Shown here one piece after another: positions 44,275 through 54,831 of a stretch of DNA of 64,000 nucleotides. The notes beneath the pieces were generated by a model. It was not told the origin of the DNA, made no database searches, and saw only the letters and a program-made list of their open reading frames with translations. Position numbers and translations under genes: made by a program. Numbering within the stretch: the first letter of the stretch is position 1; every line of letters begins with the position of its first letter. This stretch comes from Anthonomus grandis grandis. Its lineage: Eukaryota > Arthropoda > Insecta > Coleoptera > Curculionidae. The stretch lies in assembly GCF_022605725.1 (NCBI RefSeq), contig NC_065546.1:30996227-31060226 (forward strand). The letters run 5' to 3'.

Positions 44275-44730
44275 TGCAATACTCTTTAGGTCAAGATTTA
44301 TGCGCTCATTAGCAACATCTAGTTCATTTGAAAAACATGAATAATGTAGCTGTGTCATCTGCATAAAGGTGGTTATTACAAAATTAAAGGTCGTTAATAA
44401 AGTTGGATGTATAGTAGGTATATATCTATAGATAGATATATTGTCGAGAGCCGTAGTCCCGATATACTTTCCTCCGACACTCCAGTACGGACATGGAGAC
44501 GGTCCGAAGACATATCTTCATTATGTGACTACCTGTGACCTGTTAGTTAGATATGATTTTATTAGCTTAATAGCTGACATACTAAATCCAATAAAATTAA
44601 AAATTGCTATAAGAACATCGTGATTTAACATATCAAAATCCTTACTATATTCTATCAAGACAAGAGCACTAATCTTTCCAATAATTTTTCGCAATAAAAT
44701 TTCGCATAGAAACAATAAGCTATCGCAGAA
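44275..44730 (-). pseudogene. LINE reverse transcriptase, upstream part (split by piggyBac)
   Basis: Minus-strand frame from about 44715: ALVLIEYSKDFDMLNHDVL (first catalytic Asp region, 'fiDfSKAFDtvnH'), FIGFSMSAIKLIKSYLTNRSQ, then a divergent stretch where GxPQGSxLGP should be, then NHLYADDTATLFMFF (44330, catalytic Asp pair) and ANERINLDLKSIA. The frame stops at the TTAA and resumes beyond piggyBac at 42048. Confidence 0.7.
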
Positions 44731-44759
44731 TTTTTAAAAACTACTTTTAAGGGTCTTTA

Positions 44760-46560
44760 ACCTATTGCATACTACCACATAATAATTCAAATAAAATTTG
44801 GCGTTTCTTATAAATCAGCCTGTAATTTACGAACCAACATTTTACAACGATGTAAAAGGATCTAGATTAAGCATCAAAATTTACAACTTTTTTCTAATTT
44901 AACCTCTGTAGTTTCGGAAATAGCAATAGTGTCACACATAGCAAATAGGACAGCCTGTATATATTATTCACATTTTTATTTAGAGTTTCATAGTTGTAAT
45001 TTTGTTTTAATTAAATAAATAAAATAAAAATCATAGTGGGCAAAGGGTTGTTGTTGCTATCTCTGTCTGATTTCTTAAAGAATGGTAAGAAAATAATGAT
45101 ATCTCACTTACGATGGATAAATTTTACCAAGAAAACTTTAATACAAATTGCTCACACCTTTCCAGCTCCGTAACTTCTACCGCGAAAGTGCTTTTTACAA
45201 AATATTACTTTAAAAAATCTCAATAGAAAGTTTCAGATTTCAAAGCCAGTTAACTAAAAGAATTTTCCACATTTTAAATAAATTTCAAATTAAAATAAGC
45301 TACACAGAATATAAACGTTAAAATGTGTATAACTCACTCGTTACACCTTTACATGGATAGACGTGAAAATCACAGGGCATACATTATTCATGGCGTTTGC
45401 GGAATAATTGCATCATTTTGAAAGAAAACAAGCGCCTTTTGCGAGTACATGTTGAAAGAGTAGGCCAGAACTAGTGTTTATACAGTCGTATAGTAAAGAT
45501 CTCTTTCTTGTAGCAGTATTTTACGGTTTGTTTATTGAAATTTTATGTAAATATCCCCATTTTTTGGGCATGGAATTCTTTTGTTTTGCATAAGCCCAGC
45601 TCTCTATTTTAGGGTTTTTCCTTAAGCACTTTAAAAAAAACTCATTTATATAATTTATCAATTAAACGAATTGCTGATCATTAAGTAAGTGGTCTTTACG
45701 GTCAAACTAATAGTTCAATGTTTGTATTGAACGACCCTTAATTAAAGTGTGACCGTTAATTCAAAGCAAATAAACAGAAATTCTATTCCCTATTGAATTC
45801 GATAGTAGTATTATTAATTTTTTTATGATATAACCTAAAATAGCGGCTTTATTGCCCTCATCAGTGAATAATTTAGGGTAGAGATTGCATCGTTAAAGTT
45901 GCACTAACAAATAAGAGGGTGTCGTAATAATATTGAAAATGCTTTAGATCGTCTCAGTGGGAGAGAGCGAATAAAATTGCGAAATGGTAATGTAAATATG
46001 CTTGACAGTTGGTGGTTCTATAAAGGTCTTATATTCTGGTTAAAAAACAGGCACGAACTTTAGGATTTTTGGGAGAAATTGTAAACTTTGTAAATTTGTA
46101 GAATTCGTTATAATGATTTCTTGTACATTTTTGTGCTGATGTGGTACTTTTAGAAGTCTCTATGTTTTTATTTAAATATACTTGTAAGTGTTTTCTATCC
46201 AGAAGTGGTAACTAATTTCTACTATACAATGAACGCATTTTATAGAGAAAGGATTTGTTTAAAATTACATGTCCCTCATCAGTGTAATTAATAATGTTTA
46301 TTAATTTGTTATTTAAAGAAATTATTAATAGATAAAAAGTATTCTTCCAGAGCATAAAAATTTGCTTACTCTAGACATTTGATGTCCTTTTTTATGAGTT
46401 TCAGAAAATTTTGAAAAAAGTATCTAGGTTTTCCAATTTTCTTTTAAGTCATATTTCTTTTCTTTCAGATAAATTGAATAAACTAAAATCAAAGCATTTA
46501 ATATAATTTCAAATACTCAAGACAGCACGGAGAGTTAAATAGTAAAAGAATAGATTTATT
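44760..46560. other. No gene recognised (44.8-46.6 kb)
   Basis: AT-rich, non-coding by eye. A GGACAGCCTGTATATA end-like motif near 44950 suggests a mariner-type TIR remnant. The microsatellite-like AATAAATAAAATAAAA is at about 45013. Confidence 0.4.
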
Positions 46561-46599
46561 GGGATACTCTGTAAGACGGGGAGCAGAAGAAGACAAGAT

Positions 46600-46651
46600 G
46601 GTACCTGCCGACACGTGTTTCTGCTTTTTGGCTTCTGCAGGGCAGGGCACC
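46600..46651 (-). ncRNA. Hammerhead-ribozyme-like fold (candidate)
   Basis: On the minus strand, GGTGCCCTGCC can pair with a downstream GGCAGGTACC (stem I). Between them stand CTGCAGA (core CUGANGA expected; one change), a short GC/GC stem around AAAAA, GAAA, the self-complementary CACGTG (a minimal stem III) and TC immediately before GGCAGG, giving the order core, GAAA, stem III, UH cleavage site. Penelope-like elements are known to carry hammerheads with minimal stem III. The altered core Ala position and weak stem II argue for decay. Confidence 0.35.
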
Positions 46652-46747
46652 ATAAAACTCTTAAGATTCTTCCATTAAAGCAATCCAAAGTATAGATATA
46701 TATACAGTGCTTTCATTTCAAAACAATCCACCCTTAATAACTTTCTT

Positions 46748-46772
46748 AAAAAAAAAAAAAAAAAAAAAAAAA
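46748..46772 (+). repeat. Poly(A) run of 25
   Basis: A pure A tract, perhaps a retroposon tail. No recognisable retroposon body lies immediately upstream. Confidence 0.7.
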
Positions 46773-46866
46773 CACGTCAAATTAGATATACAGGGGATGT
46801 TTAATTATGCATTTACTGAATTTCTGTCAATCACCTATTCACCTACAGCTAACATCACTTTAATAT

Positions 46867-47060
46867 GTCAAATGGGAACCCCCATCGTGTGATACTTCAT
46901 AGTCAGGAGCGTAAAATTCTCTATTCAACGGTACCAAAAATGAAATCGGTAAATGTGTAAGCAAATAGTTAGCGAAAATGTCTAGAAATAATGAATATTT
47001 TATTTACGCCAAACTTTGGTATGTCAAATGGCTACCCCATGGTATGATACATTATTTTAA
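46867..47060 (+). repeat. Diverged tandem pair around ATGTCAAATGG
   Basis: ATATGTCAAATGGGAACCCC at 46867 and GTATGTCAAATGGCTACCCC at about 47020 are each followed by (T/G)ATGATAC-like sequence, so two diverged copies of a small unit lie 150 bases apart. Family unknown. Confidence 0.4.
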
Positions 47061-47078
47061 AGGGCATTCATTATACTA

Positions 47079-48057
47079 TCAATGGTTGTAAAAATTGTTG
47101 TTTGTCATTCCACGGATTTGGTTACACAAAATCCGGTAAATCCGTTTTTTTTTTACTAGTACAATTAGAGATGTCCAAGGACACTGGACTCCTTGTTTTC
47201 TTATTTTTCGAAGCATTGAGGAAACTTCACCTTGTTTAGGTATCGAAATCCTTCTAGGTGCTTGTTTTATCAGAGCATTGTCTTCAGTATTAATTCGATG
47301 CTGCGCCAAATTAGTACTTTCCAAGTCATTATAGTGCAAGGAAAACACATCCTGATTCTATTCAAAGAGACGCCACAATTTACTACGCCGGTCCAAGGTT
47401 AAATTGGCACAAGATTCTTTAAACAGATTTTGTAAATATATAGGAAAAGATCTGCTTAAATGATGACTTCTATAAGCATTTTTAACACTGCCAATACGCC
47501 AAAGCGCACGCCAATGTTCTTTCCTTTTTTTAGGTGTTGATAACGTCTTTGCTATAACAATTCTTCAACCGTATATTCTACAATTAATATTGGATCGAAT
47601 TAAAACAATTTTCATCTTTTCCTCCAGTTATTGCATTAACCACCATCTCTGAGTTAGCTGGTAGGGTAATATCCTGAGAGAACTTAAAGACTCGGGTAGT
47701 TCCAATATATTTATGTAGATAGTGCCCAAGGATCTCTTTAGTTTTTGTCGTCAATATGCGGTTATCTACATCCATTCTAAACTGCTGAGTATTTACAACA
47801 TCTAATACTATTATAACGTCATCCATAATTTCTGCTACTAATATTTGCTGCTCAAATTTTGTTAGACCATTATTTACTTTATGTAATCCATTTATCGGAA
47901 TCCTTTTTTCATTGGCTAACTCCAGGATTAAATTTGGTGGTGGTAAAATTTTACAGTGAGATAAGATGTTCGGGTTCCGGATAGTATGATTGGATCCTGT
48001 ACTCTTTCTCCAGGACATGGCAGCTGGCTTATTTCTATACGTGGACCTTGGTAGCAC
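47079..48057 (-). pseudogene. pol: gypsy copy 2 protease and RT start
   Basis: 48057-47584 encodes KSTGSNHTI (the D-T/S-G triad with the Asp replaced), ILPPPNLILELANEKRIPI, FEQQILVAEIMDDVII and FRMDVDNRILTT, a gypsy aspartic protease and its C-terminal extension. 47348-47079 gives MFSLHYNDL, APRRISIP and PWTSLIVLVKKK, the beginning of the reverse transcriptase, before the truncation. Confidence 0.75.
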
Positions 48058-48099
48058 CCAGCTAGTTTAAAACACATAGAGTTTTTCTGGTTCCTTGAT

Positions 48100-49201
48100 T
48101 CTGTTAACGGCTTCGGGCATTGACGTTTAAGGTGCCCGTCCTTATTACAGTTCTTCCGTATTACACTTTCTGAAGTTCTTAGTTGCCTTCTCCGCGTCTG
48201 CCTTCTAGTTGCTCGAAAATCTTGTTCATATTCTTATTCATGGTCAAAACTTCCGAAATACTTTAATGGTGAGCTTTTATGATGGATTTGGAACCTCATC
48301 AATAAGACAATTTATAGAAATTTGTTCTCGAAACTCTGTTGGAGCTGAAGGGTAAGCCAGATTTACTAATCGAGCAACATCGGCCTCAAAGTATTAGAGT
48401 CCTTACTCGGGTTGTTTTCTCCTGGGTTTCAATTAAGCGTGGTACATTTGTAGTAGATGGGCTGCACTGTATCTCATCTACAAGGTACGCACCAGTACGC
48501 CGAACTTGAGCTGATCCTCAGATAGCAATATTCTCAGTACTTTTGTAGCTTCTCCTTTAAAGCAAAGTCTAAAATTGATGGCTTTTTCTTCGTTATCCCA
48601 GCGATTTCCCCTAGCAGTGGTCTCAAACTAATTCAGGTAGGTACTTCAAGCTTCTTTGACGTTGAATCTCGTTGGCTTCACTTTCATGATTATTTACATT
48701 TCAGGACCATGATAAAGAGGGGCCCGCTTTACTTTAGTCTCTAGTTCTTGGATCTTTTTTTGTACTTGCCCCAATTCTTTTTCCACTGTTGCTTCAAAGT
48801 TGGTCGTTTATTGTTTCTAATTCAACTCTAGTTCTTCTCTAAGTTGTGAATCTCATTACTCTTGTTTTCTGTCTCGTTCGTCCTTCCCTTTTTTAGAATT
48901 ATCTTTTAAATTCAGTAAGTCATCTTTTATAATCCTAATGATTTATTAATTTTCCTTCTTTAGGTCATCTTTAATCCTTACTAGGTCTTAATTTTTTTGT
49001 CAGGTCGGATTTAATTGTCTTTAATAAATCTTTCTGTTTCTTATTTCGTTCTTCTTGTTTACGGTCTTGTTTCTCTTGTTCTTTTCTGTGATAAATATGA
49101 TTTTTTTCTTCTCGTTCTATATTCTGCTCGTCAAATTTCCTTAGTAGCAGCTTCATCAATTTCTCGGTCTCCATTTTGGCCTGACTTCTTTTTACAGGCA
49201 T
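48100..49201 (-). pseudogene. gag: gypsy copy 2 gag
   Basis: The start is kept: MPVKRSQAKMETEKLMKLLL at 49201, followed by a highly charged coiled coil. The body to about 48300 aligns with the copy-1 gag in broken frames (KFDVKEA-like, EFREQISINCLID near 48320). The zinc-knuckle region near 48130 is damaged. Confidence 0.65.
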
Positions 49202-49245
49202 CCACTAAAATAGCCTTCCAAATATTCTTTACGTCTAAGCCTTAC

Positions 49246-49711
49246 TGTGACGAAATTTTATGGGCAACATCAAAAACTCTAACCTAACTCGCGTTGACTG
49301 TCGTTTAATTCTTTCCAAGATAAAAACTGAGTAAATGATTAAAACCAAATAAAATATCACGAATTGCATTCCTATTAAAGGCCCATGGAACAGTTTAGAA
49401 GTGTTTAGAATTTTCTTCATTGTTTCTGCCAAGAGACCAATAATTTCAAGGGAATACTGACAGTTAAAGCAGGCAAGTTTATAAATTCTAGAAAATATAA
49501 ATATAGCGATTTATAATAATAAATAACCTAAGCTGAAGGGGCTAAAATATACCTAAAAAAAGATGGAATACTTAAATACTAAACACAATAAAAGTTATTT
49601 AGCTAAACGTAAGTAATATACCTAATTAAACTCTACTGAGCAAATTTTAACTACAAAATATGAATAAAATGGTACAAAACTAGGAGAATAATTTACGTAT
49701 TTATATTATCA
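49246..49711 (-). repeat. 5' LTR of gypsy copy 2
   Basis: Homologous to 4681-5209 over its whole length (TGACGAAATTTTATGGG.. to ..TATTATCA). It retains the CTCGCGTTGACTGTCG segment present in the 3' LTR of copy 1 but absent from the copy-1 5' LTR, showing that segment is ancestral and was deleted at 9240. Confidence 0.8.
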
Positions 49712-49719
49712 TAATAATA

Positions 49720-50629
49720 TATTCCGATGATTTCAAACGATGTTTCATGTCGCTTAGTCAGTTGCAAATTTTTTTTTCTCCAATCGAAATCAAATTATGT
49801 AAAGCCGTCTTTTACCTATCTTAGGGAATTTATTTTAACAAAGAATTAAAATTTTCTTTTTATTACAATTTAAGGTGTGTCCTAGCCACAAGTGAGACCC
49901 AGAGTAAAATTGAACTAACTTGTAGTGAGTAATAAACACTTTTCTGAAGATGGTTTTTGTTTAAAAACTGATCACCTTCATTAGTTTGACTACTATTGTT
50001 TATATCAAGTACTTATATTTTCAAGTATTTTCTATAAACTAATGTACACTAAGTTAAAATTGAACAAAGAGCAACAAAATACAATTTACTTTAGTCTTTA
50101 TCTATATAAGCATCAATAGTAGATAGACAATAAAAGAAAACATAAATTGACCCACTTAATTTAAAATAAAAAATAAACCAAAATGCGCCCCTGCCATATT
50201 AAGTCGACCCACAAAAACAATTCTTTTGACAGAGATAAGGGTCGTTTTGGCGCGGCTATTTCCCCATTCTTTTGATTTAGAATGTTCCTCTCCTCTTCCG
50301 TCCCTACGGGCATTGATTTGTAATCTAAATATGACAATTTGTTGTTTTGTATTCGGCGGAGGGTAAAAACGTCGAAGTTCGGGAGGGTTCGTTATCCCGA
50401 AAATCTCTGCTCTGTCTGGTGGTGGGTTAATGGAGAGATCAAAGAGCCGCCGCGGATCCCGTTTTTTATTCGGTTTGCTAAAGGGATTCGTTAGGATCTG
50501 GCTTATTAGATATACTAATGAATAATGCGACATTTTTTTTTGTTTTAAAACAAGAAAGATTGAAGTGTAGTATTTCCCTCTTTTTCTGTTTTAATTTTTT
50601 TATCAAAATTCTTTTTGACGCCTTAGGCC
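49720..50629. other. No gene recognised (49.7-50.6 kb)
   Basis: It includes a GC-richer patch at 50190-50480 with a 125-codon minus-strand frame (50156-50533) of no recognisable family. It could be unique host DNA. TGAAGATGG near 49945 recalls the dispersed GAAGATG motif. Confidence 0.35.
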
Positions 50630-51249
50630 GGGTATACACGATCCGGTATGAACGGTCCGGCGAAAACGGTCCGGCGCCGGATCGTCACGACAACACATAG
50701 GTTTTAATAGAAGACGATACATGGATGCGTCAATGCCGGATCGACGGATCAGCGCCGCAGCTTGCTGCGGCAAGACCGCGCGCCGGATAACCGGATCATC
50801 CTGGGCAACACACGTACTTCAATGTATCGCGATATACGTTCCGGTTGTAATGCGCGTTTTTAGTTATTTTCACCCAAATTATTACATTATATATCTTGTT
50901 TTAACACAGTCAACAATTCGCCAAATGATTTTTTAGACATTCTGTAATAATTAAAAAACTTATTATGATACTGCCGAATATTTGTATGAAATTTGTCGAT
51001 TTTTTTCTACACCACTTTTAAAATATGGATGCCTTCAATGTTTTCACGTTATACTGACTCTCGCAAAAAATCTTTTGCTTCAAGACCACAAATAATTCTT
51101 GATGAAGAATCTTGCAATGAAAACATTATTTCCCGATGAAAGTCTCGAAGCAATCAAATTTTTGAATTTTTTTTAATACCTATCCGTTTTTAACGCAGTG
51201 TGTATCGCGTATATCCTACGCATCCGTTGAAACCGGATCGTGTATACCC
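50630..51249. mobile_element. TIR-bounded miniature element (MITE)
   Basis: GGGTATACACGATCCGGT at 50630-50647 recurs as its exact complement at 51232-51249. Between them are more ATCCGG/CCGGAT words (50653-50800), no gene, and 620 bases in all. Harbinger-derived MITEs are likely from the neighbourhood, but the target duplication is not clear. Confidence 0.7.
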
Positions 51250-51425
51250 GCAGGCAGATTTCACACCAAAGAAATGAGCAACAAGCAATAAGCGATACGT
51301 GATAAGTAACATGTATCGCTAGTGAAAATATCATTGGATTAAATGACAACCGTTCACACCGAAAGAGCGGCGATATCGTTTCAAGAAAATAAAGTCAAGT
51401 GAAAGACAGTACGTAGCTGGGAAAT

Positions 51426-51617
51426 ATGTCAAACAGGTTGCGACAGATATTTGTTGCCGATCGTTCGAGCAATATGGATGAAAAGCAAAATATATTGTTT
51501 GTACAACTAGTTGAAAAGTACCCTTGTCTTTATAATTATAGATTACCTCAATATGCTAGTCAGTCAGCTAATCTGAAAAATCGTGGAATTTATGTTCAAA
51601 AGATGGAAAATTACCAA
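51426..51617 (+). pseudogene. H1 MADF-domain gene, exon 1
   Basis: ATG 51426 opens MSNRLRQIFVADRSS, then MDEKQNILFVQLVEKYPCLYN, the first helix of a MADF (Myb/SANT-like) domain. The frame meets a GTAAGG donor at 51618. The rest of the protein is not found in this copy. MADF genes accompany Harbinger transposases as DNA-binding partners. Confidence 0.6.
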
Positions 51618-51869
51618 GTAAGGAACAAATAAAATAAAAATATTTTACAGATTTTATTGTTTTGATGAAATTTTAATTCTAAATAATGTTTATGCAACAA
51701 TTCCATTGCCATGAGATTGCTGCTTCAGGAATTATAAAATAATCATTTAAATAATTTCGCAGTGTAATCGCAGAGCATGCTTCATTTATTTGCGTACATT
51801 CTGGTCGCAAATTGGTATCTAGAGAGTTTTAAATATTTTCCTCTCCAATTCTAAAGCTGGTATAGTAAA

Positions 51870-52118
51870 TCAACCCCTCTTACTGCGAATAAAATTGTGA
51901 AGAACACAAGCACTTTTTATTATACTATTAATGATTTCTTCCCTACATGCAATAGCCATTTCAAAAATGCGAAATTGGCTCAATAATATACCAAATGCGC
52001 ACTCGACACTTTTGCGACCGCGAGACAATCTATAATTAAATATGCATTTTTTATCATCTAAAAGTCTTTGTGGAAAGGGACGCATATGTTTCCTAAAAGT
52101 GGCCTTTCAATGATTGCG
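51870..52118 (-). pseudogene. H1 Harbinger transposase, C-terminal exon
   Basis: Minus-strand frame: MRPFPQRLLDDKKCIFNYR, LSRGRKSVECAFGILLSQFR and SACVLHNFIRSKRG. 'FNYRLSRxRxxVExAFGIL' carries the last catalytic Glu of PIF/Harbinger DDE enzymes and 'CVLHNF' closes the domain. The upstream sequence is cut off by element H2 near 52118. The matching N-terminal exon is at 54108-54391. Confidence 0.75.
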
Positions 52119-52274
52119 GCAGCGACAGGGTGCTGCTATGACTGGCGACCAATGCGATATGTCGCATCTGTAACACCTTTTCCAGGACTGCGACTTTGCG
52201 CAGCCACGATCTGCATAAAGTTGTTTAAAAGCATCAGTTTGATTGCGACTTTTTTGGTGTTTATATATATTACA

Positions 52275-52590
52275 ATGAATTCTACGTTGAAGTATTGCAA
52301 GTTATTCTTGGAAGAGGAAGAAGATAATGACCATTTAATTCTACATCACTTGTTATTGAAAAAAAAAAGAAAACCCGTTAAGGAACTGTATAAATCACGT
52401 ACTTACGTGAAGGTTCGTTTAATATTCTCATTGAAAGGCATTTAAAAAATGACGAGGAGATATTTCGAAAATACTGCAGACTAAATTATGACCAATTTAA
52501 TTTCGTACTTAGTTCGGCCAGTGAGGACTTAAAACCTCGCACTGTAAGAAAATCCATAACTCCAGAAGAAAAACTTTTTATCACAATAAG
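52275..52590 (+). pseudogene. H2 Harbinger transposase exon 1
   Basis: ATG 52275 gives MNSTLKYCKLFLEEEEDND, LLLKKKRKPVKELYKSR; a frameshift near 52410 leads to FNILIERHLKNDEEIFRKYC, RLNYDQFNFVLS and SITPEEKLFITIR, ending at a GTAAGT donor (52591). 'R.yfRMs.exFxxLL...I......R..I.pEERLxITLR' is the N-terminal block of Harbinger transposases, and the intron after ITxR falls at the same codon phase as in H1. Confidence 0.7.
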
Positions 52591-52639
52591 GTAAGTTTTT
52601 ACAATTTAAGTTTAAACGCTATTATAATTTACAACTTTA

Positions 52640-53470
52640 AAAGTACTGATTCAAAATCTATTTCATCATCAGCTTTATCTTCAGCTCCTTGCGGACAATC
52701 GGTGCTAGTTTGGGGCGGTTAAAAACTTTCTGGGGACTGCATCGGTGGAGAGTTAAAAAGATTAGAATTTGACATATCTGTATGTACTGATAGGGGACTC
52801 TCCCGTGAAAACGGAGTGCTAGTAGATGAATGCGTGCTACTTGATCCAAGATAATCGTAATGATTGTTATGCTGTACCTTACTTTGGACTGCTAGTAATT
52901 CGTACTTACTGATGATATTGTAAATATCCCTTTTGGCTTCGACCTGTAGAGAAGGCGACAATGATTCAAGCACTGATTTAATGTGTTCACAAAATGAATA
53001 AAGGGCCGTAGGTTGATGCTTGCGACTGTTGAAATATTCCTCGGAAAGTTTCTTGTCTTTGTTCCTCTCTTTTCTTTAGTAGCTCTATAATCTCGTCGGT
53101 ACTTGAGTCCGGCTTTCTTTTTTTGCGATTGAGTCGACGCGTACCTGTAGTTGAGAGGTAAACTGCATTGGCTGAACTTGTGCGAGTCGTTGCTGCTGCA
53201 GCTATAATTTCCACATTTTTAGCATTTTGTGATGACAACTGAGAATTTGCTTGTTCAACCTCATCCACGTCATTTCTGTCTCGCCTTCATTTATATTAGT
53301 AGTACTTAATCTCTCACGCGAAACTTTATCAAGAAATAAAAGACGATTAAACAGTATCCATTTAGGTACCTTTTGCTCTGCTTATGACCCTGTCGGCAAC
53401 TTATTTTTTCGCTTATACCGAAAGTAGCTATCTCTAATATTGCGCCATCGTTTTTTGCACTCTTCATCTG
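52640..53470 (-). pseudogene. H2 MADF-domain gene, exon 2
   Basis: On the minus strand, directly after the acceptor TTTGTTTCAG at 53471, the frame reads DEECKKRWRNIRDSYFRYKRK, the recognition half of a MADF domain, then a Ser/Thr/Gln-rich linker with a basic RRLNRKKRKPD patch, the BESS-like LESLSPSLQVEAKRDIYNII segment (52973-52915) and a Ser/Pro tail. Frameshifts occur near 53290 and 53050. It lies wholly within the intron of the opposite-strand transposase. Confidence 0.65.
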
Positions 53471-53526
53471 AAACAAAAGTGTCATCAAAATTGTAAACTT
53501 ACCATTTGTATAAGCAACACCAATCG

Positions 53527-54045
53527 TATAAGCAGGGCCAATTTTCAGCAAGCTGGAAAACTGCTCGAGTGCAAGCTGCACCCAAAAAGGGTAAGAAGAT
53601 GATGCCCTCCAATTACCGCCCGATTGTACTAGTTCCAGTAATATCGAAGATTATGGAGAAAGCAGTCAACCAACAACTGTTAAGATATCTGGAATCATCT
53701 AGACTAATCAGCGATCATCAATACGGCTTCTGAAAGCCTAGATCCACCGGCGATCTTCTGGCCTACGTCACACACTTGTGGACGGAGGCCATGAAGAAGC
53801 ACGGCGAGTCCCGCTCAGTCGCTCTTGACATTTCCAAGGCATTTGACAGAGTGTGGCATGAGGGACTACTAACCAAGCTCTCCTCAATGGATTGCAAGCG
53901 GAAACGAAGATACTCTCTTACAAGAGAAGGAGGCAGAGGAATGGACTCCATCAGCAGTGCTATTTGGAGCTCCATCGCCAGTATTAGGCTCTGTAGCTTC
54001 AGTATATGCCAACTCTAATACCAGATGAACCTTTCGGCTGCTGAA
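53527..54045 (+). pseudogene. LINE reverse transcriptase fragment
   Basis: FSASWKTARVQAAPKKGKK and PSNYRPIVLVPVISKIMEK (53545-53670), LISDHQYGF then a stop, RSTGDLLAYVTHLWTEAMKK (53740-53800) and SVALDISKAFDRVWHEGLL (53818-53875, catalytic Asp). After KLSSM at 53890 the homology ends; the following bases may be inverted or foreign. It is a Jockey/R1-style LINE scrap, probably inserted in, or joined to, the intron of the H2 MADF gene. Its 53737-53788 block recurs at 41831-41882. Confidence 0.7.
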
Positions 54046-54107
54046 TATTTTGCAACATGGAACATACTAGTATTTTTTTATATAAATTCATTTCATGGTC
54101 AACTTAC

Positions 54108-54391
54108 CTTAATGTAATCAATAGACGTTCTTCAGGAGACACTGTTAATCGGTAATTTGTATTTTTTTTAAGTATTAATGGGGAAACAAGTTCAACTATT
54201 TTAAAAAAATTCTCATAATTCATTTTATAAAAACTTTTAAACTTTTCGTCAACAACAGTTGCTAAATGACATACATTTTCTACGTGAAGAGGCCGTACCC
54301 AAAAACGACGCTTTTTGTTTTTTTGTCTTGGCCTGCAGCTACGTATCATATAAAATGCAATCAAAACGATATTTACATTTGCGGTTGCCAT
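54108..54391 (-). pseudogene. H1 Harbinger transposase exon 1
   Basis: ATG at 54391 gives MATANVNIVLIAFYMIRSC and RRFWVRPLHVENVCHLATV, then EKFKSFYKMNYENFFKIVEL and SPEERLLITLR up to a GTAAGT donor (54107-54102 on the minus strand). 'RRxWVxPlxxxR' and 'ERLxITLR' are hallmarks of PIF/Harbinger N-termini. The C-terminal exon is at 51870-52118. Confidence 0.8.
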
Positions 54392-54603
54392 TTTTAACTG
54401 ATTTATTTTGTATATTTGTATCGTTGTGGTCTAAAAATAGAAGCGATACAATATCGCTGTTGCGTATCGCATATCGCCAATCGCTTGTTGTTTATGCTTC
54501 GTACGAATTCGGATGAAAACATGCGATGTGCGATCTATCCGAAACAAGTGAGATTGTTCGCAGTTGTTATAACGAATTGATAGTCGATTTGTAACAGACC
54601 AAG

Positions 54604-54738
54604 ATGGGCGTTGAAAAATTCATTACTTTAATTTATGAAAAAAAACCTCTGTGGGATATGACCGACAAATCATTTCACATGAGAGACATATAAAGAAAAT
54701 TGTGGCAAGAAGTGGCAGTTGAAATGAATGCTAAGGGT
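54604..54738 (+). pseudogene. H3 MADF-domain gene, exon 1
   Basis: ATG 54604 gives MGVEKFITLIYEKKPLWDMT, then HMRDI, a stop, RKLWQEVAVEMNAK. 'LIxxYexxPxLWDxxxxxyxxRxxxxxxWxxVAxEM' is the first half of a MADF domain. A GGTAAAA sequence at the end is a possible decayed donor. Exon 2 would be 55803-56459, after the intervening antisense transposase exon. Confidence 0.6.
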
Positions 54739-54831
54739 AAAAAAAATTAAATTTGGGTCCCATTCTCTCTGGGTATAATATATTTGCAAACATACAAAAT
54801 ATTTGTCTTTGTTGTTTATAGAGTAGCAAAG

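Larger units (their letters stand above)
47079..49711 (-). mobile_element. Gypsy element copy 2, 3'-truncated and decayed
   Basis: Same family as 4681-9637 and in the same orientation: 5' LTR (49246-49711), gag, protease and the start of reverse transcriptase. It ends near 47085, in the codons after DGSTRFCVDYRRLND, with no integrase or 3' LTR. Decay is heavier than in copy 1. It preserves the protease body and the gag start that copy 1 has lost. Confidence 0.82.
52119..53526 (+). mobile_element. PIF/Harbinger element H2 (inverted relative to the others), partial
   Basis: Begins with GCGAC-rich sequence (GCGACAGG, GCGACCAATGCG, GTCGCATCTG; 52127-52170). It carries transposase exon 1 on the plus strand and MADF exon 2 on the minus strand. 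Its right part (transposase exon 2, MADF exon 1, right end) is missing and replaced by a LINE fragment. Confidence 0.55.
51263..54512. mobile_element. PIF/Harbinger element H1, invaded by H2
   Basis: Diverged inverted ends: AAACAACAAGC..GCGATA-type sequence at about 51286-51310 corresponds to the complement at about 54460-54500, both rich in GCGATA words. Inside are a MADF exon (+), the end of a DDE transposase (-), and, past an inserted block, the start of that transposase (-). The middle 52119-54060 belongs to another Harbinger element (H2) and a LINE fragment. Confidence 0.6.

Noticed and set aside
44441..44623. 60-codon plus-strand frame
   Set aside because: Shadow of the LINE reverse transcriptase on the minus strand.
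50156..50533. 125-codon minus-strand frame in a GC-richer patch
   Set aside because: No recognisable motif or splice context; length is within chance for the local composition.
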